Source: an uncultured Chitinophaga sp. (GTDB lineage: Bacteria; Bacteroidota; Bacteroidia; Chitinophagales; Chitinophagaceae). From it: a stretch of 64,000 nucleotides of DNA. Made by a program: the position numbers and the translations under genes. Below the pieces are notes generated by a model. It did not search any database and was not told where the DNA came from. It saw nothing but the letters and a program-made list of their open reading frames with translations. Location: assembly GCF_946479755.1 (NCBI RefSeq), contig NZ_CAMLHC010000001.1:496001-560000 (forward strand). Direction: 5' to 3'. Positions 17,660 to 32,800 of this stretch are shown piece after piece. The first letter of the stretch is position 1, and every line of letters begins with the position of its first letter.

Positions 17660-17839
17660 ATGCCCAGTTTAAATGTTAACGATATTTTAGCCCTGTTGCA
17701 ACAGGCTACAGAAAGTGGGGTCACGATATCCTTCGAAGACGATAACCTGTTACTGAATATTCCGGATGACAGGGAAATTGATCCGTCGTTCCTGACCAAG
17801 TTAAGACAGCATAAAGTACACCTGATCGAATACCTGAGA
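17660..17839 (+). other. TubC-like N-terminal docking domain of NRPS 1
   Basis: Residues 1-60 have the helix-helix-beta-hairpin pattern of TubC_N docking domains: 'DILALLQQATESGVTISFE' then 'LLNIPDDREIDPSFLTKLR' then 'KVHLIEYL'. Such domains bind the C-terminal tail of the protein before them in the line. Here no donor protein is encoded upstream in the window, so the partner is unknown. Confidence 0.75.
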
Positions 17840-20800
17840 CAACAGGATGCGGAGGAAGCATATACTAATGTCATCACCCCGCTGGCGGGCATCTTTGATG
17901 GCCATGTTCCACTGTCCTTCAGCCAGGAACGCCTCTGGTTCATCGACCAGTTACAGGGAAGCGTGCAATATCATATGAAAGGCGCTTTCAGGATCAGCGG
18001 CCGGCTGGATACCGCCTCGCTGGAGCGGACCTTCCAGGCGATCGTGAACCGGCATGAAATACTGCGGACGGTCATTTTACAGGAAGAAGGCCGCCCGTAT
18101 CAGCACGTACTGGAGAAAGACCGCTGGCATATGGGCTTCACAGATGATGAACGCTATCATGACGACCCCGCGCAGCTACAGGCCTATATCATCACCTTAT
18201 TCAATATTCCTTTCGATCTCGCCCGGGACCATACCTTCCGGGCGCATCTCATTAAACTGCCGGCAGATGAATATATGCTGGTGCTGGTCCTTCACCATAT
18301 CGCGGCGGACGGATGGTCCATGGCCGTACTGTTCGATGAGCTGCTTAAACTGTACGGTATTTACGCAGGCGGCCATACCGATACGCTGCCGCCGCTGGCC
18401 ATACAGTACGCCGATTACGCACTGTGGCAACGTAAATACCAGCAGGGCATTTTCCTGGATAAACAACTGGCGCACTGGCGTAAGAAACTGGCGGGTACCA
18501 CTTTACTGGAACTGCCGACAGATGGCGATCGCGGCATCCTGAAAAGCACCCGAGGCGCTATGATCACTTTCATGATCGATGAGGCGCTTACCGCCGGGGT
18601 ACGGCAACTTTCCCGCGATCGGAACGCCACGCTGTATATGACGCTGCTGGCTGCATTTAAAGTGCTGCTATACCGGTACAGCGGCGTGGAAGACGTGTGC
18701 GTCGGCGGGGCCATCGCCGGCAGGACACAGATGGAAGTAGAAGAACTCATCGGTTTTTTCGTCAATACACTGGCGCTGAGAACAGACCTGAGCGGCAATC
18801 CGGCGTTTTCAACGGTGCTCGACCGGGTGAGAAACACCATGCTGGATGTGTACGAACACCAGGACGCACCCTTTGAAAAAGTGGTGGAGATGATGGGTGG
18901 AGAAAGAGATATCAGTAAGAACCCGCTCTTCCAGGTGATTTTTGTGCTGGACAATGAGCCGCCGATGCCGGCGCTGACGCTCGGCGAAGCGACCGTCACC
19001 CGCGAGCCGGTGAAACATATTACCAGTCAGTTCGATCAGTTCTGGTCACTGCTGGAAAAGCCGGAAGGCATCCAGGTTGAGCTGGAATATTGTGTGGACC
19101 TGTTCAGCGAGGATACCATGCAGCGGATGGTCTCCCATTATCTGCAACTGTTACGCACCGTGGTGGACAACCCGGCAGCTGCGATCGGAAGTTTTGACAT
19201 CCTGCCGGCCGCAGAGAGAACAATGGTGGTGCACGACTTTAATAATACCGCGGTGAAATATCCCGCCGGACGAAATATTACAACGCTGTTTGAGCAGCAG
19301 GTGGAAAAAACACCGGCATCCATCGCACTGTCTTTCGGCAGTGAACAGCTGACCTATAAAATGCTGGATGATCGCGCCAACCAACTGGCACAGTACCTGA
19401 AGACCCTGGGCGTGCGCCCGGGGATGTTCGTACCGGTATGCCTGGACCGCTCCGCTGCGCTGATTGTTAGCATACTCGGCATCCTGAAGGCAGGTGGTGT
19501 ATATGTACCTATCGACCCCGGGTATCCGAAAGAACGCATCCGCTTTATGTTACAGGACACCGGCGCAAACAGGATACTGACCAGCCAGGGTTATCAAACG
19601 CTCTTGCTGGAAGCAGCTCCCGATGCGGCATTGCTGTGTGTTGACCAGGTGGCTTCCGTACTGGATTCGCTGCCGGCGATACCGGTGCAGACCCCTCTTT
19701 CGGCGGATGCCGTCGCCTATGTGATGTATACTTCCGGTTCCACCGGCAAGCCCAAAGGGACGCTGGTCACCCATCGCAATGTGGTGAGCCTCGCTACCGG
19801 CGGCAATTTTGTGGCACTGGGGCCGGACAGCGTGTTGTTGTCTACCGGTTCTCCTTCCTTTGACGCCACCACCATCGAGTACTGGGGGATGCTGCTCAAT
19901 GGTGGCCAGCTCGTGATGTGCCCGCAGAAACACTTCCTGGACAACCGGCTGCTGCACGAAGAGATCCGTAACCGGAAGGTCAATATCATGTGGTTTACAG
20001 CCAGCTGGTTCAATCAGCTGGTGGATGATGATATTCAGTTGTTCGAAGGACTCTCTGTGGTAATGGTGGGCGGAGAAAAACTGTCGGAAGACCACATCCG
20101 CCGCTTCCGGGCAGCATGGCCTCAGACGACGGTGATAAACGGTTACGGTCCTACGGAGAACACTACTTTTTCGCTTACTTATCCCATCGATACCATTATC
20201 CGTGGCGGGAGTATTCCCATCGGCCGGCCGCTGGGCAATCGTACCGCCTATGTACTCGATGCTTTCGGCCAACCCGTACCCATCGGCGTGCCAGGGGAGC
20301 TATACGTCGGTGGCGCCGGTGTTTCGGCAGGCTACCTCCATCAGCCGGAGCTGACCGCAGAAAGATTTGTGGCCGACCCGTTCAGCGATGAACCGGGCGC
20401 AAAGTTGTACCGCACGGGCGACCGCGCCCGCTGGCTGGCAGATGGCACCGTGGAATACCTCGGCCGTATAGATGACCAGGTGAAAATACGCGGGTACCGT
20501 ATTGAACCGGGAGAGATAGAAAAAGTGCTCAATACCCTGGAGGAAGTAACTGCCGGCGCGGTAGTGGTAAAACAACAAACACCCGGCGAAAAAAGACTGG
20601 TCGGCTACTATGTGCCCGACCCGCAGGTGGTACGCCGCAAAGAGGCGCAGCTCTACCTGCAACAGGTGGAGACCTGGAAAGAACTCTATGAAACTGCCTA
20701 CACGAAAGCGGAAGAAGTACCTGACCTCGATGAAGAGTTTAACATTACCGGATGGAATGACAGCTTTACGGGAGAAGCCATCGCACCGGAGCTGATGGCA

Positions 20801-23800
20801 CAGTGGTTACAGGATATCACCAGCGTTATCCTGTCGGAATCACCCAAACGGGTACTCGAAATCGGCAGCGGCACCGGCCTGATCTACTATCAGCTGGCTG
20901 GTCACATCGATCGCTATATCGGCACCGATTTCTCCAGCGTGTCCATGGCTCAGATGCAACGCAGGATCGATAAAAAGGAACGCGTTTACCCCGAAACTAC
21001 GCTGAAGTTATGTGCTGCCCATGACGTGACGATAGACGAAAAAGAAACCATCGATACCATCATCCTCAACTCCATCATACAATATTTCCCGGGTGAGCAA
21101 TACATGACCGATGTGCTCACCAAATGCATGTCGCTGCTCAAAGGCAACGGCACCATTATCATCGGCGACGTCCGTGATCTCCGCTTACTGCCTGCTTTTA
21201 AGCGCCGGCTGCAGCTGGGGGAATTACAGGATAAAACCCGCATCCGCGAATTCAACTGGCAGGTGGAACAGGAAGTGCTGAAGGAAGAGGAGCTTTGTTT
21301 CGCACCGGCCTATTTCTACCAGCTGGCCACTGTGTTTCCCGGGATCACCCATGTCAGCATTCAGTGGAAAGATGCAGACTACAGTAATGAGTTGAGCCTT
21401 TACCGTTATACGGTAACCATACATGTAGGAAAAGAAAAAAACGTGCTGCGCACCGGCTGGCAGTCATGGGACCTGCTGGAGGATAAAAGAAGCGTGCTGA
21501 CAGACCTGTCGGCAGGCAAAGAACTGGTAGCATTAAAAGACGTACCCAATCCGCGTTTATGGAGAGAACGGCTACACGACCTGGCATTGCGTAGCAAGGC
21601 GGTCGATACGGTCAGGGAGCTGGCGGCCTTCAGCAGGCAGCCCGATCCGGAGACCGTTACAGTAGAGGAAATCATCCGTTTGGCAAAAACCAAAGGTTAT
21701 CATATCCGTTTGCTGCTGAACGATGATCCGCTGAAGGTAGACCTGGTACTGGGACTGCATCCTTTCGACGGCATCATCGAAAGGCCCGTGACAGCAGGCA
21801 TTACTACGGCCGCACCCAAAACAAGCATACCGCTGTTCGCTGATATCTGCGCGCTGATACAACGGGATATCCGCGATACTATGGCCGGCCTGCTGCCGGA
21901 ATACATGATCCCGGCAGACTTTGTGGCCCTGCAACAATTACCGCTTACCAACAACGGTAAAACAGACCGCCGTTTCCTGAGCGAACGGGAAGACATGCAG
22001 CGTAAAAGCCTGATCAACTACCAGGCACCGGTGACACCTACAGAGCTACAGCTGGCTGCTGTATGGGCTGATCTACTGCGGGTAGATACTATCGGCGTAA
22101 AAGATAATTTCTTCGAGTCCGGCGGGCACTCCTTGCTGGCCACCCGTGCTGTTTCCGCCATCAGGAAAGCGCTGGGCGTAGAGCTGACGGTGAGAGATTT
22201 CTTTTTATATCCGACTATCGGCCAGCTGGCCGCCTATCTCGATCAACAGGATAAAAGCAGTCTGTTACCGCCGGTACTGACCGGCAGGCGTCCATTACAG
22301 ATACCCTTGTCGTTTAGCCAGGAACGTTTGTGGTTTATCGACGAACTGGAAGGTTCGCTGGCTTATCACATGCCGGTGGCGCTACGGCTGAAAGGCGCAT
22401 TGAACAGGATAGCGCTGGCCAAAGCACTGCAGGCGCTGGTAAACCGTCATGAAGTGTTGCGTACGGTTATCCGGGAGAAAAACGGTACCGCCTATCAGCA
22501 GGTAATGGATAAAAACAGGTGGGAGATGAGCGCATCGCAATGGGACTTCCGCTTAACGGCAACGGCTACCTTGCATAAGCATATCCTTTCGGTGATCAAC
22601 GAACCGTTCAACCTGTCAGAGGACCATATGCTGCGCGCGCACCTGATGGAAGGCGCTCATGAAGAATATATACTGGTCGTGGTGATGCATCACATTGCTT
22701 CCGACGGCTGGTCTGTTTCTATATTGGTCAATGAACTGGCCGCTTATTACGAGGCCTTTGCAGAAGACAGCCCTGCAGCGTTGCCGGAGCTTGAGCTACA
22801 GTACGCTGACTTCGCCGTATGGCAGCGCAACTGGCTGACACCTGACGTGCTGGATGCCCGGATGGGATACTGGAAACAACAGCTGGAAAACGTGGCGCCC
22901 CTGAACCTGCCTGCCGACCGGACACGCCCGGCGGTACAAAGCAGGCGTGGCAGCATGGTTTCTTTTAAAATAGATCATATCCTCCGGGAGCAGCTGAAGC
23001 AGCTCGCCCAGCAGGAAGACGCCACCCTGTTCATGACGTTGCTCGCAGCGTTTAAAGTACTGTTGCATCGCTACAGCGGGCAGGAAGATATCTGCGTAGG
23101 CAGCCCCGTGGCCGGCAGGATACAACAGGAAGTGGAAGGACTGATCGGCTTCTTTGTCAATACGCTGGCATTGCGCAGCGATCTGGGGAATAACCCTTCT
23201 TTTATCGCATTGTTGCAGCAGGTAAAAGAAACGACGCTGGCGGCCTATGATCACCAGGAAATTCCGTTTGAGAAAATAGTAGATGCCGTGGTGACCAGCA
23301 GAGACCTCAGCAGAACGCCGCTGTTCCAGGTAGTCTTCGGTTTACAGAATATGCCGGACATCCCGGCCATCAGCCTGGGCAGTGTATCCGTGCAGGAAGA
23401 AGTCATTGAGCATACCACTGCGCAATTTGATCTGAGCTTTTCTGCCATAGAAAACAGGCATGGCATTGATGTAGACGTGGAATATTGCACCGATCTGTTT
23501 GACCGGCAGACCATCATCCGCCTGTGGCAACATTTCGAACAGCTGTTGCGCAGCGTGGTACTGACGCCGGACGAAAGGATCGGGCTGTTGCCTATGCTGG
23601 CCAAAGGAGAGCGTGAGCAGCTGCTGGAAGCCTTCAACGGCGCAGCTGTCGGTTACCCCAAAGAAAAAACCATCGTAGACCTGCTGATGGAACAGGCGCT
23701 TCGTACACCCGATGCCGTAGCCGTATCGCTGGAAGAGGACACGCTCACCTATAAGGAGCTGCATGAACGTTCCAACAGGCTGGCGCATTATCTGCGTGAA

Positions 23801-26800
23801 AAAGGCGTGCAGGAAGATACATTGGTGCCGATATGCATCGAACGGTCGCCGGACATGATCGTCGGCATACTGGCGATACTGAAGGCCGGTGGTGCTTATG
23901 TGCCCATAGACCCCGACTACCCGGAAGAACGTATCCGCTTTATGCTGGAAGATACTGCAGCCACGGTGATCGTTACCAGCAGCAGCTGTAAAGACAAATT
24001 AAAAACCAATCGTAAAGATATCGTGCTGGTGGCCGTCGACAAGAAGTTGCGTACGCCAGCCGCATACAAAACGGCGCCGCCGGTCACACCATTGCGGCCC
24101 TCTAACCTCGCTTACGTGATTTATACTTCCGGTTCCACCGGTAACCCCAAAGGCGTGCTCATTGAGCATCGCAACGTAGTGCGGCTGTTTGAGACCGACG
24201 CGCCGTTATATGATTTTAACAGCAACGATGTATGGACGATGTTCCATTCCTTCTGCTTCGACTTTTCTGTATGGGAGATGTATGGCGCCCTGTTTTACGG
24301 AGGCCGCCTGGTGATAGTGCCCAAGCCGGTAGCGCAGGATGCTATCGCCTTCGGAGAATTGTTGCTGCGGGAAAAAGTGACTATCCTGAACCAAACGCCT
24401 TCCGCTTTTTATGTATTACAGGATTATCTGACAGGTGCGGCAGAAGCGGTGCCGGTACGGTATGTGATCTTTGGCGGCGAAGCGTTGAATCCCGGTAAGG
24501 TGCAGCCCTGGCTGCAACGATACGGAAACTCCCGGCTGATCAACATGTACGGCATCACCGAAACGACGGTGCACGTTACCTATCAGCCTATCGGGTTGCA
24601 TCATGCGGAAAGCAGCAGTGTGATCGGCGTCCCTATTCCCACGTTGAGCCTCTATATCCTGGACCCTTATGGCGGACTGGTGCCTGCGGGCGTTGCCGGC
24701 GAGCTGCATGTAGGCGGCGCGGGGCTGGCGAGAGGGTATCTCCATCGCCCGGAGCTGACCGAAACCAGGTTTGTGGCCGATCCATTCAGCAAAACACCGG
24801 GCGCACGGATGTATCGCACCGGTGACCTCGGCCGTTGGCTGCCGGATGGGTCGCTGGAGTACCTGGGCCGTATAGACGACCAGGTGAAAATCCGTGGCTT
24901 CCGTATCGAGCTGGGAGAGATAGAAAGCGTCATGACCAAATGTGAACTGGTGAATCAGGCGGTGGTGCTGGCGAAGGCCGACAGCAAAGGAAACAAACGC
25001 CTGGTAGGTTACGTGGTACCTAACGGAACGTATGACAAAGCGGCTATCCTGGCGTTTTTAAAAGACAGGCTGCCGGATTATATGGTGCCGGCCATCCTCG
25101 TGGAACTGAACAAGCTGCCCCTGACACGCAACGGTAAAGTGGATAAAAAAGCGTTGCCCGACGCAGATGCAGGGGCCACGCTGACCAATGAATACGTTGC
25201 GCCGCGTACCGAAACGGAACGCGCACTTGCCCTGATCTGGAAAGACCTGCTGGGTGTGGAACGGGTAGGGATATACGATAATTTCTTTGAATTGGGGGGA
25301 GACTCCATCGTCACCATACAGGTGGTAAGCCGCGCACGTCGCGCCGGTTACCATCTGCACCCGCGGGACCTCTTCCTGCATCAGACAATCGGTAGCCTTG
25401 CTGCGATAGCAGGCGCCGGTCACGAGTCGGCACATACAGGGGAACAGGGACTACTCACCGGAGACAGCGGCCTGCTGCCTATCCAGCAATGGTATTTTGA
25501 CAGCAAAGCGCCCACAGTATCCCACTACAACCAGGGGCTGCAAATCGCGGTAGACAAGGGCATTACGCCGGAAGCGGTAGCTACCGCGGTGGCCGGGCTG
25601 GTCCGCTACCACGATGCGCTGCGTTTTACCTACAAACAAGACGGTGCCGGCTGGACACAATCCTATGGGCATGCAGAAGGTGAACTGGAAGTGGTGGACC
25701 TGCGCGCGATCGCACCGGCTGCCTTGCAGGAACAGGTGTTGTTATATGCCAATGAGGCCCACACCAGCCTGGATATTACCGCCGGCCGGTTGTTACACGC
25801 CACCCTGTTGTTAACACCTTCGGCGGCAGCCTATAACCAGTTGCTGTTGGCAGTCCATCACCTGTCAATAGATGGCGTGTCGTGGAGAATTATACTGGAA
25901 GACCTGGAGCTGTTGTTAAAAAATAAAGACAATAAAACAGTTGAAGAGATACTGGGCGCTAAAAGTACTTCTGTGCGCCAATGGCAGCAGGCGCTGGCCA
26001 GCTATGGCCATCAGATGCTGCTGACAGGTCAGCCGGTCTACTGGGAGAAAATTGCCAGCCGTTACCAGCCACTGAAAAAACAACGTAGCGCAGCACAGCG
26101 TGTTACGATGAAGGACCTGCATCAACTGCAGGTACGGCTGGATGCATCGAAGACAACTGCTTTGTTGCAGGATGTGCCGGGAGCATATCATACGGAGATC
26201 AACGACGTGTTGTTATGCGCATTGACGCAGGCGCTGACGGCATGGAACGAAGGGCAGCCGGTGATCATCGGCCTGGAAGGGCATGGACGGGAGGACATCG
26301 CAAAGGGAATGGATACCAGCCGGACTGTAGGCTGGTTTACCAGCCTGTACCCGGTGCTGCCGGAAGTGCCCGGCCTGTCTGAAACAGAGGACATTCTCAA
26401 ATCCATTAAAGAACAACTCCGGCAGGTGCCCGACAGGGGTATTGGCTTCGGGGTACTGAAATATCTGAACAAAATACCTGCATTGCAGGGCCGTGATCCC
26501 TGGGACATTGTGTTCAACTACCTGGGGCAGGCAGACCGGCTGGTAGATGAAGCCGGGCCTGTCCGCCACGTGGAAGAACTGCCGGGGCAGGGTATGGCGC
26601 CGGATTATCCCGTGCAGGAGAAAATAGCCGTCAATGGCGTTATCCAGAATGGAGAACTGATACTGGACTGGAGTTACAGCGCCTTTCATTTTGATGCTGC
26701 TGACATCGCGGCGTTGTCGGCGCTTTATCTCTCCCGGCTGGAAGAACTGATCGCCCATTGTGTGTCAAAACAGGAAGCTGTTTTCACGCCGTCTGACTTT

Positions 26801-29800
26801 AGACTGGGGGATGTTATCAGCATCGCCGAACTGGATGCCTTTATGGCGGCAGACTTCAGAGGCGCGCCCAGGCAAGGGCAGGTAGAGGGTATTTACCGGC
26901 TCAGCGGTCTCCAGGAAGGGATGCTGTTCCACGGGCTGTATGACAAAAATAATGCGGCCTACATCGAGCAACTGGGATGTGACCTGGATGATCCGGACAT
27001 CGTGGTGCTGCAACAGAGCTGGAACCACCTTCTGAGCCGCTACAGCGTGTTACGCACCGGCTTTTATTACAACGAGTTCAGCGTACCGCTGCAATGTGCC
27101 TACCAGCACGCCGAAATGCCGTTTGAACTGCTGGACTATCGTCACCTGGACACAGCGGCACAGCAGCAGGCGCTGAAAGACTATGAGGCGGCAGACCAGC
27201 AACGTGGTATCGATTTCACGGAAGCGCCCTTAATGCGTGTAACGTTGGTCCGTCTGCAGGACAAACGTTACCGCATGTTGTGGACATTCCATCACATCCT
27301 GTTTGACGGCTGGTCGCTCGCTGTGATCGTGGAAAACCTGCTCAGGACCTACGAAAATCTGTCTGCCGGCCAACCGGCAGGACTATACGAAAAAGACCAG
27401 TACAGTGATTATATCCGCTATGTGGAGCGCCTGGACAAAGGACAGGCTGCCGCCTACTGGCAAGGCTATCTGAAAGATACCGATGAAGGTACCCTGCTGC
27501 CGTTTATCCCTGCTACGGCTGAACGTACCAAAGGCGCCGGCGTTTACAAGTCGGTATCTGTGCTGTTGGATAAAAACAATGCAGCTGCGCTGACCCATTT
27601 TGCACAGCAGCAAAGGATTACCGTTAATACTATTATGCAGGGCGTATGGGCGTACCTGTTATCCCGCTACACCGGCCGGAATGAAGTGACGTATGGCGTT
27701 ACGGTGTCCGGCCGCCCGGAAGACCTGCCGGGCGTGGAACAGCGGGTGGGCTTGTACATTAATACCTTGCCGCTCCATACCGTTGTGCAGGAAAACAGCC
27801 GTGTTGTTTCATGGTTACAGGAAATACAGGCATCCCAGCTGGAAAGCCGGGAATTCCAGTATACCGGTCTGGACACTATCCAGCGTGGTGCAGGTATTGC
27901 GGGCGATTTGTTTGACAGCCTGCTGGTATTTGAAAATTACCCGGTGGGCAAAGCGCTGGGAGCCAGCCACTGGCGCCTGCGGATAGACAATCCCTCCGTT
28001 CATGAACACACGAACTATCCGCTGGATATTATCGTCGAAGCAGGAGAGGAGATCAGCATCCGTTTCAATTACAATTCAGATCTCCTGTTGCCGGACTATA
28101 TAAAAGCAGTAGCTACGCACTTTGAACAGGTGCTGTTGCAGGTGATGTCGTCCGGCAACGTATTGGTGCGCGAGCTGGAGTGGCTGACCGGTGCGGCATA
28201 CCAGCAACTGAACGCATTTAACGATACCGCAGAAAATTACGCTGCCGGTCACACGCTGGTCAGCCTTTTCACAGAACAGGCCGACCGTACCCCGGCGTTG
28301 CCTGCCGTTGTCTTTGAAAACGAAACATTGACCTACCGGCAGCTGGAAGAACGTTCCGCTCAACTGGCGGGTTACCTGTGTGATAAAGGTGTAGGCAGCG
28401 AAACGTTAGTGCCTGTTTTGCTGGAGCGTTCCAGTCATATGATAGTGGCTATCCTGGGAGTGTTGCGCGCGGGCGGGGCTTATGTTCCCGTAGATCCGGG
28501 TTACCCTGAAGAGCGTGTTCATTATATGCTGAAAGATACCCGTGCCGCCGTGGTACTGGGTGACAGCCGCACCGCTGCACTGGCGCCTGCCGGTATTACG
28601 GTGGTAAAAATGGACACCGACTGGCCGCTTATCAATAAGTACCCTACAAAGGCGCCGGAAGTGGCCGTTACACCCGACAGCCTCGCTTATGTGATTTATA
28701 CTTCGGGCTCGACCGGCACGCCTAAGGGTGTGATGAACGAGCATAAAGGCGTTGTCAACCGGCTGTTGTGGGCACAGGATTATTTCGGCCTGCTGCCGGA
28801 AGATGCAGTATTGCAGAAGACGACCTTTAGTTTCGACGTGTCCGTATGGGAGCTGTTCTGGCCGTTGACAACCGGCGCCAGGCTGGTGTTTGCCAAACCG
28901 GAGGGTCAGAAAGATGCCGATTACCTGCAGGCGGCCATACAGCGTTATAGCATCACCACTATTCATTTTGTGCCTTCGTTGTTGAATGTGTTCCTGGAGA
29001 ATATTGACAGCGGCGCATGTCCATCGCTGCAGCGGGTGTTGTGCAGCGGAGAGGCGCTGAAGCCGCAACAGGTCATGGCGGTGCGGGAGAAACTGCCGCA
29101 TGTGGATCTGTATAACCTTTACGGGCCTACGGAGGCTGCTATTGAGGTCACCTGCTGGCATGCCCCGGCAACGCCTGGACCCATCGATATAGTGCCGATA
29201 GGTCAGCCTGTGGCGAATACGCAGCTGTATATCCTCGATAAAACAGGACACCTGCTGCCTCCGGGCATTGCGGGTGAATTACATATCGCCGGCATACAGG
29301 TGGCGAGGGGTTACCTGAACCGTGCGGACCTGACTGCCGAAAAATTTGTGGCGGATCCTTTCAGCCACACAGCCGGAGCCACTATGTACCGTACCGGTGA
29401 CCTGTGCCGCTGGCTGCCGGACGGCAATATCGAATACCTGGGCCGTATAGACGACCAGGTGAAGATCCGTGGCTTCCGCGTAGAGCCGGGCGAGATAGAG
29501 AACGCCCTGTTGGACACGCTGCTGGTCAACGATGCCGCAGTAGTGGTACGGGAGGATGCGGGTGGTCATAAACGCCTGATCGCCTACGTGGTGCCGGCAG
29601 CAGTATTCGATAAAGAAGCGATCGCAGCTGCGCTCAGGGAACGGCTCCCGGAATATATGGTGCCCGCTATCATAGTCCCGCTGGAAGCCATTCCGCTCAC
29701 AGCCAGCGGAAAGACCAACCGCAAAGCGCTGCCTGATCCGGATTTTACCTCCGTGGCTGCAGGTGCCTATACGGCGCCGCGTAATGAAACAGAACGTATC

Positions 29801-32800
29801 CTCGCCGATATCTGGCAACAGTTGCTCAACCTGCCACGTATAGGCGTTTACGATAATTTCTTTGAGTCGGGCGGCGATTCCATCATCACCATACAGGTGG
29901 TCAGCCGTGCCAGAAGAGCCGGACTGGAATTCCAGCCCCGCGATATCTTTACCTACCAGCACATCGCTGCGCTGGCGGCTGAACTGCAATCACGCAGCAA
30001 ATCAGTGCTGACAGGTGAGCAAGGCCTGCTCTCCGGAGACAGCGGTCTGCTGCCCATCCAGCAGTGGTACCTGGAAGCCGCTGGTCCCGACGCTCCGTAT
30101 TTCAACCAGAGCCTGTTACTGACAGTCAGCAAACAGGTAGATGCTGATACCCTGGCAGCCGCGGTGCAGCAGCTGGTGGCTACCCATGACAGCCTTCGTT
30201 TCCAATACCGTTACGACGGAAATGCATGGACACAGTCGTATGGCAACTACAGCGGTATGCTGGCCGTAGAAGACTTGCAGGAAACACCGGCAGGTCAACT
30301 GGCAGACCGTATGCAACAGCTGGGCGATCATTATCAGGCTACCCTTAGCCTCGAAAACGGTATCCTTATCAGGACGGTGTTCATACGCACGCCTGCGGCA
30401 GAGACGAATAACCGGCTGCTGGTGGTCATCCATCACCTGGCGGTAGACGGTGTATCGTGGCGTATCCTGCTGGAAGACCTCGAACTGCTGTTGCAGGAAG
30501 GCCCCGCAGCATTGACCATACCGAAAGGCACCTCTTACCGCCAATGGCAGCAGGCGCTGGCCGGTTACGGTCAATCTGTCCGCCTGCAAAACCAGCTGCC
30601 TTTCTGGGAACAAACAGGTGAACGCTACCAGCCATTACCTACAGATACCAATAGTAATAAGCATATAACAGCATCGGATATACGTACTATGGAAGTGCGG
30701 CTGAATACGGCTTTAACACAGCAGCTGCTGCAACGCACGTCACAAGCCTATCGTACCGAAGTGAATGATCTGCTGCTGGCGGCATTGACCCACACACTGT
30801 CATCCTGGAGCGGCGCTGCCGGCACCGTCATCGGTCTCGAAGGACATGGCCGCGAAGATATTGCCGCCGGCATAGATACCAGTCGTACCGTCGGCTGGTG
30901 CACTTCGCTGTACCCGGTATTCCTGCCTGCTGCCACAGATGCAGGGCCGGACGCGTTGCTGAAGTCGGTGAAGGAAAGCCTGCGTAAGGTGACCGACAAA
31001 GGTATTGGCTATGGCGTGCTCCGGTATATTAATAAAGCAGCTACGCTGCAAGGTGGTCATCCGTGGGATATCATCTTTAACTATCTCGGTCAGGTAGACA
31101 ACCTGACGCGGCCAGGCAGTTACCTGGGCCTTACCAGTGAATCTACCGGCACCGGCGTGTCGCCCGTGCTGCGCGTCCATGAAAAAATGGGCGTAGACTG
31201 TATCGTACAGGACGGAGAACTGGTGGTACAATGGAAGTATAGCCAGTTGCATTACCATACAACTACTATCGCGCAACTGACGGCAGACTACCTGTCGCAG
31301 CTGGAAACGCTCATCCTGCACTGCGTGTCGCAGCAGGAAACAAATGTCACACCTGCCGACTACGGCCTGGGACAGGAGATCAGCTGGGAAGAGCTGGACC
31401 GCTTCCTGGATACGCCTTACAAAGGCGTCAGCCGCCGGAGACAGGTGTCTGGCCTGTACCGGCTGAGCGGACTACAGGAAGGTATGTTGTTCCATAGCCT
31501 GTATGACGGTGAAGGAGGTACCTATATTGAGCAGTTTGTGTGCGACCTGGAACAATTACATCCCCATGCCTTTATACAAAGCTGGAACCGGCTGTTACAG
31601 CAATATACCATCCTGCGTACCGGGTTTTATTATGATGAATTCACCATTCCCGTACAGTGTGTATATGAACAGGTAGAGATACCGGTAACGGTATTCGACT
31701 ATACCCACCTCGACAAGTCCGCACAGGAAGAAGCTTTTGCATCCTTTAAGGCAGAAGACCTGCGCCAGGGTTTTGATTTCCGCGAGGCACCGCTGACGCG
31801 GCTCACACTGGTACGGCTGCGGGACAATAACTACCGCATGTTATGGACATCTCATCATATGCTGCTGGATGGCTGGTCGTTGCCCGTGCTGGTAGACAGC
31901 CTGCTCAATACCTATGAGCTGCTGGTAGCCGGTAAAGCATTGCCTGCGGTGACAGTCGACCACTTCGAGGATTATATCCGCTACCAGGAGAAACAGGACA
32001 AAGCGCAACTGGAGAACTTCTGGTCTCAATACCTGCAGGGCGCTACAGAAGGCACCCTGCTGCCATTTATTGATGCTGCCACCACGAGGACCAAAGGCAG
32101 TGGTGTTTATCTGGAACACCTGCTCGCACTCGACGCCACCTTCACACAGCGACTGACGGCTTTCACGCAGCAACATCATATCACCACCAGCACGCTGATG
32201 GAAGGCGTATGGGCGTACCTGTTACACCGCTATACCAGCCGTGATGAAGTCTCCTACGGGGTGACCGTATCCGGCCGGCCGGATGACCTGCCCGGCGTGG
32301 AACAAAGAGTAGGGCTGTATATCAACACCCTGCCGCTGCACACCCATGTAGACGGGCAACAGGACATCGTAGCATGGCTGCAGGCCATACAGGCGGAGCA
32401 GCTGAAAAGCCGCGACTTCCAGTATGCCAGCCTGAACGACGTACAGCAATGGACAGGGGTGAGCGGTGATCTTTTCGACAGCTCCCTTACGTTCCAGAAC
32501 TATCCGGTCAATGAGGTGCTGGAAGCCCGCGACTGGGCGCTGAAGATCAGGAATGTGGAGATACATCCGCATACCAACTATCCGTTGACTATTATCATCG
32601 GCATAGCGTCGGAAACGACGTTGTTGTTTGCCTATAACAGCGACCTGCTGCCAACAGCTGCTGTAAGGATGATGGCCGGCCAATTCCGGGAGACGCTGGA
32701 ACAAATCATCACACGCCGGGCGGAAAAACTGGCGGATATAGAACCGCTGACGCCCGGCGAAAAAGCCGCGTTGCTGAATACCGCTGCTGTCGGCTATCCA

